A stretch of DNA of 20,730 bases from JALZDI01 sp965653225 (lineage in GTDB: Bacteria; Actinomycetota; Actinomycetes; Propionibacteriales; Nocardioidaceae): contig CBFGZI010000060.1 in NCBI GenBank assembly GCA_965653225.1, positions 1-20,730 on the forward strand, given 5' to 3'. Within the stretch, counting starts at the first letter, position 1. Every line of letters begins with the position of its first letter. Shown in pieces: positions 14,856-20,730 of the stretch. Below the pieces are notes generated by a model that saw only the letters and a list, made by a program, of their open reading frames with translations, had not been told where the DNA came from and ran no database searches. A program made the translations under genes and the position numbers.

Positions 14856-15768
14856 ACGCAGCGGGGACGCGGGTCATGCGGATGGCCTGAATCTCGGCGA
14901 TCACCGCGTCGATGTCGCCGAGGATCTCGTCGGTGGTGAAGCGGAGCACCAACCAGCCGTCGCGCCCCAGCAGGCGGTCCCGGCGCTTGTCGCGGCGCTG
15001 CTGAGCACGCGAACCGTGGTATGCCCAGCCGTCTGCCTCGACCGCCAGCTTGAGCGCCACGTCGGCGAAGTCGACGCGACCGAGCGCCCGCCCGAGCCGG
15101 TCGCGCACGACGTACTGCGGCTCGAACCCATGCACGTCGCGGCGCCGGAACCCTGTGCCAACCAGCTCCTCGAGCTCCGACTCGAACTCCGGGCGGAACT
15201 CGCCCAGCGTGGCGCGCAGGACGGTGTGCCCTTTGCGGCGGGTCAGCCGGTTGGTCTCCTTCTCGATGTGGCCGAGAGTGCAGATGCGCCGGAACAGGAC
15301 GTCGGCGATCGCGTCTCTGAGCACCTTGGCACCGAAGCACATGGCTAGGTCGACGACCGTCCGGGCCGGCGGGGTCACAGGCAGGTCGCCGCGCAACCAC
15401 GACACCGGCATGTGCCGAGTGCGCACCGGACGGACGTTGTCGGGCAGCACCCAGCGCGATCGGGCCTCGATGCTCATCCAGGCGCGCTGGTCCTCGTCGG
15501 GCACCGGGATGACCCATCCTCGAGCCGCCGAGACATGGCTGAGCACAGCGCGACCGCCGTAGGAGTGCATCGCGCTGCGTTCCCAGGCCAGCGCGCTCAG
15601 CGGCGTGGTCGCGCTGGCGAACACGCCGTGAGTGAGCTCGCGCCACAGCCCGCGGCTGACTCGGCCGCGCACCGCGTGCGGCGTGAAGCCGGCGACCAGC
15701 GCCTGGTCGAGGGTGAAGATCCCATCAGGGCAGCTGTCGCCGAGACGCTGGTCGGGTGTCGTCGTCAT
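14854..15768 (-). CDS. DUF559 (Vsr-like PD-(D/E)XK) protein with AbiEi-type N-terminus
   Basis: 304 residues from the ATG at 15768. The N-terminus (about 15-55, IFTLDQALVAGFTPHAVRGRVSRGLWRELTHGVFA) looks like the winged helix of AbiEi-type antitoxins. The C-terminus (about 195-290) matches DUF559: GRVDFADVALKLAVEADGWAYHG followed by RDKRRDRLLGRDGWLVLRFTTDEIL. Candidate catalytic acids are Glu198, Asp233, Glu244 and Asp246, arranged like a Vsr-type nuclease fold. Proteins of this shape are common and multi-copy in actinobacteria and their role is not established; no toxin partner is next to it. A longer start at 15870 would run through two DnaA-box-like sites to the first array C unit and is rejected. 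Palindromic arrays flank it on both sides. Confidence 0.8.
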   Translation of the reverse strand: MTTTPDQRLGDSCPDGIFTLDQALVAGFTPHAVRGRVSRGLWRELTHGVFASATTPLSALAWERSAMHSYGGRAVLSHVSAARGWVIPVPDEDQRAWMSIEARSRWVLPDNVRPVRTRHMPVSWLRGDLPVTPPARTVVDLAMCFGAKVLRDAIADVLFRRICTLGHIEKETNRLTRRKGHTVLRATLGEFRPEFESELEELVGTGFRRRDVHGFEPQYVVRDRLGRALGRVDFADVALKLAVEADGWAYHGSRAQQRRDKRRDRLLGRDGWLVLRFTTDEILGDIDAVIAEIQAIRMTRVPAA

Positions 15769-15819
15769 GGCGTCAGCCCACCGTGCGGCGACGTCGTTCT
15801 CATCGCCTCTTCGGCGCGA

Positions 15820-15855
15820 TGTGGACAACGTCGCCGCCCCGGCGCCTGTGGACGA
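15820..15855 (-). promoter_or_regulatory. Pair of DnaA-box-like 9-mers
   Basis: TGTGGACAA at 15820-15828 is, on the minus strand, TTGTCCACA, the DnaA box form used in Streptomyces and mycobacteria. TGTGGACGA at 15847-15855 differs from it at one base. They are 27 bp apart, in the same orientation, 52-87 bases upstream of the DUF559 ATG and just before array C. DnaA binding is inferred from the motif alone. Confidence 0.35.
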
Positions 15856-15869
15856 CTCCCGGCCCCTCA

Positions 15870-16274
15870 TCGCGTGTGATGGCGTGCGCGCGGAATGTGG
15901 CGGGCGATGACACGCGACTGAGCCGGCGTCGGCGACTCCGGGGCTCCGGCGAGTCGCGTGTCACCTCGCCCGCACGGCGTGTATCCAGACATGACACACG
16001 ACTCAGGCGGGCGCCGCCTCGCCGATGCGACCGGGCGCCCATCTCGTCGCGTGTCATCGCGAACGCATCACATGTGTCCTGAGATGACACACGACTCGGC
16101 GGCCTCGACGACGCCAGGACACCGGCGCAGTCGCGTGTCACCTGGCCAGCGCGCGCATGTCTCCAGACATGACACACGACTGAGCGGCCTCGGCGGGCCT
16201 CGGCGAGCATCGACGCCAACGCTGTCGCGTGTCACCTGGCCCGCACGGCATGTATCCAGAGATGACACGCGACT
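15870..16274 (+). repeat. Palindromic repeat array C (five units)
   Basis: Units start at 15870, 15954, 16047, 16131 and 16225, with periods of 84, 93, 84 and 94. Spacers here are mostly unique (34-44 bases), so this array is older or less homogenised than A and B. Right arms extend to TGACACACGACT, and units 1 and 5 have TGACACGCGACT, which pairs perfectly with the left arm TCGCGTGTCA. Unit 4 has 13-bp arms and a nested perfect palindrome CATGTCT-CC-AGACATG. The eight bases before unit 3 (CCATCTCG) equal those before unit 4 of array B, showing shared descent. The array occupies most of the 585-base gap between divergent DUF559 and thioesterase-like genes. I see no gene in that gap. Confidence 0.9.
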
Positions 16275-16353
16275 GAGCGGGCCGCGCTGTAACCCGGTCG
16301 GAGCACCCGCCGACGAGGAACGGGTTGAGCGGCGCGGCTAGTGTTTCGGTTCG

Positions 16354-17151
16354 ATGGACGCCACAGCACCCTCTGGCCAGATCCGTATCGCCCGGCGCTT
16401 CGCCGGCCCGCGCGACTCCGCGAACGGCGGCTACGCGGCCGGTGTCCTCGCCGGGGCGTTCCTGGGCGGCCGTCCCGCCAGCACCGTGAGCTCCGACGGC
16501 GCGGGCGCGGTCGAGGTCACGCTGCGCAAGCCCCCGCCGCTCGAGACCGCGATGCTGCTGCGGAACGGCTCCGACCAGGCCAAGCCCAACGGCACTGACC
16601 AGCACACCCTGACGCTCACGCTGGACGAACAGGTCGTGGCACACGCCCGCGCGGGCGCGCTGGCCGCCGACCCGGTCGACGCGGTGTCGCTGGCAGAGGC
16701 GCGCGAGGCCGAGACGGCCTACGCCGGGCTCACCGACCACCCGTTCGTCACCTGCTTCGCCTGCGGCACCGAGCGCAAGCCCGGTGACGGCCTGCGGCTC
16801 TCACCCGGCCGCATCGGCGACGGCCGCACCGCCTGCACCTGGACGCCCCACCCGTCGCTGGCCGCCGACGACGAGCCGACCGCCGTACGCCCGGAGTTCG
16901 TGTGGGCCGCGCTGGACTGCCCCGGCGGCTGGACCACCGACGTCGTGGGCCGGCCGATGGTGCTGGGCCGCATCACCGGCGAGGTCTACGCGCCGGCCGA
17001 GGTCGGCGAGCGGCACGTGGTGATGGGCCGGCTTCTCCGCGAGGACGGGCGCAAGACCTTCACCGCCACCACGCTGTACGACTCCGACGGCCGCGTCGTC
17101 GCCCGCGCCGAGCACGTGTGGATCGCCGTGGACCCGGGCATGTTCGCCTGA
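16354..17151 (+). CDS. Thioesterase-like (hotdog fold) family protein
   Basis: 265 residues. The C-terminal half (about 125-262) contains PFVTCFACGTERKPGDGLRL, then VRPEFVWAALDCPGGW and VVMGRLLREDGRKTFTATTLYDSDGRVVARAEHVWIAV, which resemble the acyl-CoA thioesterase-like hotdog family. An N-terminal part with GPRDSANGGYAAGVLAG and VEVTLRKPPPLETAM suggests a second, related half, giving a double-hotdog arrangement. CFACG is a striking two-cysteine motif of unknown use. The substrate is unknown. The ATG at 16354 has no ribosome binding site, but TAGTGT (16339-16344) lies nine bases upstream and could serve a leaderless or near-leaderless transcript. The next gene, a GH13 enzyme, has its own promoter region, so they may not form an operon. 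Confidence 0.7.
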   Translation: MDATAPSGQIRIARRFAGPRDSANGGYAAGVLAGAFLGGRPASTVSSDGAGAVEVTLRKPPPLETAMLLRNGSDQAKPNGTDQHTLTLTLDEQVVAHARAGALAADPVDAVSLAEAREAETAYAGLTDHPFVTCFACGTERKPGDGLRLSPGRIGDGRTACTWTPHPSLAADDEPTAVRPEFVWAALDCPGGWTTDVVGRPMVLGRITGEVYAPAEVGERHVVMGRLLREDGRKTFTATTLYDSDGRVVARAEHVWIAVDPGMFA

Positions 17152-17157
17152 CCCCGT

Positions 17158-17192
17158 TTGACAACCTGGGTAGACGCTGACGACAGTCAGCG
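17158..17192 (+). promoter_or_regulatory. Candidate promoter and operator palindrome for the GH13 gene
   Basis: TTGACA at 17158-17163 is a consensus -35 box. At 18 bases spacing GACAGT (17182-17187) is a weak -10 box. The perfect palindrome CGCTGAC-GACA-GTCAGCG (17175-17192) covers that -10 position, where a repressor such as a LacI-family maltose/glucoside regulator would block transcription. The palindrome could instead end transcription of the upstream gene, but no T run follows it. Confidence 0.4.
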
Positions 17193-17259
17193 TGCCCGCA
17201 GCTCTGCCCCGCCACCCTGCCCCCGCGCACCGTCTCCCGCACCCATCCCGATCCTCACC

Positions 17260-17266
17260 GGAAGGA
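17260..17266 (+). promoter_or_regulatory. Ribosome binding site fixing the GH13 start
   Basis: GGAAGGA lies five bases before the GTG at 17272 and is the only good Shine-Dalgarno sequence near this gene. It decides for GTG 17272 over an in-frame TTG at 17158 that overlaps the TTGACA box. Confidence 0.7.
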
Positions 17267-17271
17267 CCCCC

Positions 17272-18897
17272 GTGCCCGAGGTCACCTCCCGCTCCCTCGC
17301 CACCGCGTCCGGCTCGACGCGCCCGCGCATGTGGTGGCAGGACGCCGTCTTCTACCAGATCTACGTCCGCAGCTTCGCCGACTCCAACGGCGACGGCATC
17401 GGGGACATGGGCGGCATCACCTCCCGCCTTCCCTACCTGGCCCGGCTCGGTGTCGACGCCATCTGGATCACGCCGTTCTACCCGTCCCCGCAGGCCGACC
17501 ACGGCTACGACGTCGCCGACTACCGCGACGTCGACCCGCTGTTCGGCACCCTGGCCGACTTCGACGAGATGCTGAAGACCGCCCACGAGCACGGCATCCA
17601 CGTCGTCGTCGACCTCGTTCCCAACCACTCCTCCGACGAGCACGAGTGGTTCCAGCAGGCCCTCGCGGCCGGGCCGGACAGCAGGGAGCGGGCGCGCTAC
17701 ATCTTCCGCGACGGACGCGGCGAGAACGGCGAGCTGCCCCCGAACAACTGGATGTCGACGTTCGGCGGCAGCGCCTGGACGCGCACCGACGACGGCCAGT
17801 GGTACCTCCACCTGTTCGACCACCGTCAGCCCGACTTCGACTGGGACAACCCCGAGGTCGGTGACGAGTTCGAGAGCGTGCTGCGCTTCTGGCTCGACCG
17901 CGGCGTCGACGGGTTCCGCATCGACGTGGCACACGGGATGGTCAAGGCCAAGGGTCTGCCCGACGTCGACTCGCAGAACAACACAGGAGGTCTCGAGGCC
18001 GCGCTGGCCGAGCGCGACCGGCCGTACTGGGACCAGCCGGCGGTGCACGAGATCTACCGGCGCTGGCGCCGTGTCCTCGACGAGTACGAGGGCGACCGCA
18101 TGGCCGTCGCGGAGGCCTGGGTGTCGAGTGCGGAGTCGATGGCTCGCTACGTACGCCCCGACGAGCTGCAGCAGGTCTTCAACTTCCACTGGCTGGAGGC
18201 ACGCTGGTCCGCCGCCGCGTTCCGCGCGGTGATCGAGGCGACCTTCGCCGCCGTCGACCCCGTCGACGCCACCCCGACCTGGGTGCTGAGCAACCACGAC
18301 GTCGTGCGGCACGTGTCCCGGTACGGCGACGGCGAACAGGGGCTCGCCCGCGCCCGCGCCGCGACGCTGACCATGCTCGCGCTGCCCGGGTCGGCGTACC
18401 TCTACGCCGGCGAGGAGCTCGGCCTGCCGCAGGCGGACGTTCCCGACGAGCACCGCCAGGACCCGACCTGGCACCGCGGCGGCGGCATCGGCCGCGACGG
18501 CTGCCGGGTGCCGATCCCGTGGGCGACCGACGGGCAGTCGTACGGCTTCAGCCCGCCCGGCAGCGAGCCGGCCTGGCTGCCCCAGCCACCGGAGTGGGCG
18601 GCGCTGAGCGTGGAGGCCCAGGAGGGCGAGACCGACTCGACGCTGAGCTTCTACCGGCGCGTGCTGGAGATCCGGCGCGGCCTGGTCGGCGAGCTGGGCA
18701 CCACCGTGGAGTTCCTCGACTCCGAGCCGGAGGTGCTCGCGTTCCGCCGCGACCCCGACCTGGTCTGCGTGGTCAACTGCGGCCCGACCGCAGCGGACGT
18801 CTCGGGGTACGGCGAGCTCGTCGTGACCTCCGGCGACAGCACGGAGGTCGCGGGCGGGTCACTGCGGCCCGACACCGCCGCCTGGTTCCGAGGCTGA
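17272..18897 (+). CDS. Glycoside hydrolase family 13 alpha-glucosidase
   Basis: 541 residues from GTG 17272, the usual length for oligo-1,6-/alpha-glucosidases, and without a signal peptide, so probably cytoplasmic. It should release glucose from maltose- or isomaltose-type sugars. The GH13 barrel starts WWQDAVFYQIYVRSFADSNGDGIGDMGGI. The conserved regions are DLVPNHSSD, GFRIDVAHGM with nucleophile Asp218, VAEAWV with acid/base Glu281 and LSNHDVVRH with Asp343. A beta-sandwich C-terminal domain follows. The DVAHGM stretch, ending in His-Gly-Met rather than the more usual Val-Asn/Ile-Asn, and QADHGYDVADYRDVDP fit the actinobacterial alpha-glucosidase branch, but trehalose synthase-like or sucrose-cleaving activity cannot be excluded. 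Its last 39 bases overlap the convergent kinase gene. Confidence 0.92.
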   Translation: MPEVTSRSLATASGSTRPRMWWQDAVFYQIYVRSFADSNGDGIGDMGGITSRLPYLARLGVDAIWITPFYPSPQADHGYDVADYRDVDPLFGTLADFDEMLKTAHEHGIHVVVDLVPNHSSDEHEWFQQALAAGPDSRERARYIFRDGRGENGELPPNNWMSTFGGSAWTRTDDGQWYLHLFDHRQPDFDWDNPEVGDEFESVLRFWLDRGVDGFRIDVAHGMVKAKGLPDVDSQNNTGGLEAALAERDRPYWDQPAVHEIYRRWRRVLDEYEGDRMAVAEAWVSSAESMARYVRPDELQQVFNFHWLEARWSAAAFRAVIEATFAAVDPVDATPTWVLSNHDVVRHVSRYGDGEQGLARARAATLTMLALPGSAYLYAGEELGLPQADVPDEHRQDPTWHRGGGIGRDGCRVPIPWATDGQSYGFSPPGSEPAWLPQPPEWAALSVEAQEGETDSTLSFYRRVLEIRRGLVGELGTTVEFLDSEPEVLAFRRDPDLVCVVNCGPTAADVSGYGELVVTSGDSTEVAGGSLRPDTAAWFRG

Positions 18898-20730
18898 CAG
18901 CCCCATCGTGGGCACGTCGGGACCGCCGCGGCGCGGCAGCGTCACGATGAAGCGGCTCCCCTCACCGGGCGCCGACTCGAGCTCGGTGTGCCCGCCGTGC
19001 GCGGCCACCAGCCGGCGCACGATCGCCAGGCCGAGACCGCTGCCCTCGTGCGGGCCGTGCTCGGCGACCTGGGTGAACTCCTCGAAGATGCGCGGCTGGT
19101 CATCGAGCGGGATCCCGATGCCGTCGTCGATCACGCTGACGCGGGCCTTGTCCTCGTCCATCTCGGCGGTCACCCGCACCGTGCCGCCTGCCGGGGTGAA
19201 CCGGATCGCGTTGGACAGCAGGTTGTAGAGCACCTGGTGCATGCGGCGGGCGTCGACCGGCAGGGTCCCCGGCGGCACCTCCGACCGCACCGTCAACCGC
19301 TTGCGGGTGGCCAGCGGGCGCAGCTCCTCGAGGGTGCGCTCGGTCAGGTCGGCCAGGTCCACGTCCTCGATGTGCAGGTCGAGGTGCCCGGCGTCCATCT
19401 GCGCCACGTCGAGGACCTCCTCCACCAGCGCGAGCAGGTGCAGACCGGCACTGTGGATGCGGTCGGGCCCGGTCTGGGCGAGCATCGGGTCGCCGCCCTC
19501 CGTGCTGCGCCGCAGCAGGGCGCTGTAGCCGATGATCGCGGTCAGCGGTGTGCGGAACTCGTGGCTGACCCGGGCCAGCAGGTCGGTCTTGGCCTTGCTC
19601 GCCACGTGCAGCGCGTCGACTGTCTCGCCGAGCTCGTTGGCCAGCCGACGATGCTCGTACGCCGACTCGGCCCGGCCGGCGAGCAGAGCCGCCTGCGCCC
19701 CGAGGTCACGGATGACGTCGAGGTCGTCGCCGCTGAACAGGCTGCGGTGCGCCGCGAGCAGCATCGCGACGTGTGCGGACATCCCCTCGTACGGCGGCGG
19801 CAGCGGGATGAGCGTCGCGTAGTGCGCCCCGACCAGGTCGGCCAGACGACTCTCGATGGGGCACTCGGTGTTGACGCTGCGCTGATGGCTGAGCCGGTTC
19901 AGCATCTCGAAGTCGACCCGCTCCCTGACCTGCTCCCCGGCCAGGTCGACCCCGGCCGAGGTGAGCGTCGTGGTCTCACCGTTGCTGGTGCGGGTCAGGA
20001 CGACGACCGCGTCGGAGTCCGTCAGCTCGCGCGCCGCGATCGCGAACCGCCGCCACACCAGCTCGGCCGTCGGCTGGGACGGACCGCTGAGCAGGGCGCG
20101 TCCGTAGCGGTGGGCGGCGGCCATGGTCGAGGTCGAGAGGACCCGCCGGGGCGGCATGAACGCGGCGACGTACCCGACGGCTGAGATGAGTGCGATCACC
20201 TGGGGCACCACGTCGATGCGGGCCGCTGACGCCAGCAGCGCGGCCGCGAACAAAGCGGTGGCGACCGCCGCGACGCGCAGGCGCAGCCGGGCAGCACCGG
20301 CCCGGTCGCCCGCCTCGACCCAGAAGTAGTAGGCCGCGACCAGCTCGGTGGCCACGAAGCTGCCCCCCGCGAACCAGCGGACCCATGACGCCAGGTGGTC
20401 TCCTGGACCGAGACGGTCGAGCATGACGACGACCGTCGTGGTGCTCGCGACGTACAGAACCGCGGCGGTGGGCAGCAGCCACCGCGGAAGGGTGCGGAAC
20501 CTCGACACCAGCCGCAGCGTCAGCAGCGGCACAACGAGAATCAGCACGCTGGAGACCGCCCGGACGATAAGGGGCGAGTCCTTCCCGAAAACTGCGCTCA
20601 CCACGGGGGCGGTGATGAAGATGCCGGTCACGGCACCGAAGACGAGGGACACTTCGCCGGCCAGCGGGTCGCGTTCGCGCACGCGCGAAACCAGCGCGTG
20701 CGCAAAAAGCAGCACGAACAGCAGCGCTAC
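18859..20730 (-). CDS. Sensor histidine kinase with membrane, GAF-like and HisKA domains (5' end cut)
   Basis: At least 623 codons; the frame is open to the window edge, where upstream codons still encode a hydrophobic stretch, so the true start is probably outside (a GTG at 20715 is possible). Numbering is from that GTG. There are six or more hydrophobic segments at about 1-190, then a GAF-like region (about 215-350), a coiled linker and a HisKA domain with His385 in ARVSHEFRTPLTAIIGYSALL. The HATPase_c domain has the N box HQVLYNLLSNAIRF, VIDDGIGIP, the FEEFTQ F box and GSGLGLAIVRRL. All catalytic boxes are intact, so it should be an active class I kinase. No response regulator is visible; one may lie beyond the edge. 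Its stop lies inside the convergent GH13 gene. Confidence 0.92.
   Translation of the reverse strand, partial: VALLFVLLFAHALVSRVRERDPLAGEVSLVFGAVTGIFITAPVVSAVFGKDSPLIVRAVSSVLILVVPLLTLRLVSRFRTLPRWLLPTAAVLYVASTTTVVVMLDRLGPGDHLASWVRWFAGGSFVATELVAAYYFWVEAGDRAGAARLRLRVAAVATALFAAALLASAARIDVVPQVIALISAVGYVAAFMPPRRVLSTSTMAAAHRYGRALLSGPSQPTAELVWRRFAIAARELTDSDAVVVLTRTSNGETTTLTSAGVDLAGEQVRERVDFEMLNRLSHQRSVNTECPIESRLADLVGAHYATLIPLPPPYEGMSAHVAMLLAAHRSLFSGDDLDVIRDLGAQAALLAGRAESAYEHRRLANELGETVDALHVASKAKTDLLARVSHEFRTPLTAIIGYSALLRRSTEGGDPMLAQTGPDRIHSAGLHLLALVEEVLDVAQMDAGHLDLHIEDVDLADLTERTLEELRPLATRKRLTVRSEVPPGTLPVDARRMHQVLYNLLSNAIRFTPAGGTVRVTAEMDEDKARVSVIDDGIGIPLDDQPRIFEEFTQVAEHGPHEGSGLGLAIVRRLVAAHGGHTELESAPGEGSRFIVTLPRRGGPDVPTMGLSASEPGGGVGPQ

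Noticed and set aside
15769..15870. N-terminal extension of the DUF559 gene
   Set aside because: It runs through the DnaA-box-like sites to the edge of array C and has no conserved residues; the ATG at 15768 fits the AbiEi-like start.
14471..16274. CRISPR array
   Set aside because: Unit length and spacing look CRISPR-like, but the units are degenerate with variable centres, spacers in arrays A and B are near-identical to each other, and there are no cas genes.
11340..16274. Insertion sequence or prophage remnants
   Set aside because: I see no transposase, integrase or target-site duplications; the repeats are too short and regular to be IS fragments.

Overview
The window is very GC-rich, with GTG and ATG starts, tightly coupled operons, an IdeR/DtxR regulator of actinobacterial type, actinobacterial-style promoters and long antisense shadow frames. 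It comes from a high-GC actinobacterium. The protein content (AbiEi/DUF559-type nuclease gene, stand-alone HPr with FruRKA and enzyme I) fits Nocardioides or a relative in Propionibacteriales, but the genus is an inference.

Layout. 1-2045: a two-component pair, a membrane histidine kinase and a NarL/LuxR response regulator, overlapping by ATGA. 2087-2515: a small secreted protein. 2516-2824: a gene-free stretch with a GGGACT-type palindrome and a likely small RNA of three hairpins. Two of its hairpins have A-run plus C-run loops resembling the actinobacterial 6C RNA, and it ends in a strong terminator. 2825-5209 (-): a membrane GGDEF-EAL protein with intact motifs in both domains. 5334-11318: a complete fructose phosphotransferase system, with enzyme I on the minus strand and fruR-fruK-fruA-ptsH on the plus strand, divided by a compact divergent promoter whose two -35 boxes abut. 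11571-14408 (-): an operon-like run ideR, SAM methyltransferase, MFS exporter. 14854-15768 (-): a DUF559 nuclease-like gene. 16354-17151 (+): a thioesterase-like protein. 17272-18897 (+): a GH13 alpha-glucosidase. 18859-20730 (-): a multi-domain histidine kinase cut by the window edge.

The most unusual content is a family of thirteen palindromic units of 49-50 bp, all in the same orientation, in three arrays (11340-11559, 14471-14855, 15870-16274). Each has the plan left arm TCGCGTGTCA, about 16 variable but usually self-complementary bases, a middle TGTGTC, 6 bases, and right arm TGACACACGAC. The right arm can pair with either of the other two segments. The arrays bracket the ideR operon and the DUF559 gene. 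I do not recognise this repeat family. Two DnaA-box-like 9-mers lie between the DUF559 gene and the third array.

How it works together. PEP phosphate would pass from enzyme I to HPr to FruA, which imports fructose as fructose 1-phosphate. FruK makes fructose 1,6-bisphosphate, and FruR probably senses fructose 1-phosphate and controls the divergent promoter. The alpha-glucosidase adds further sugar use. The remaining genes are signalling (two kinases, c-di-GMP), iron-responsive regulation and export.
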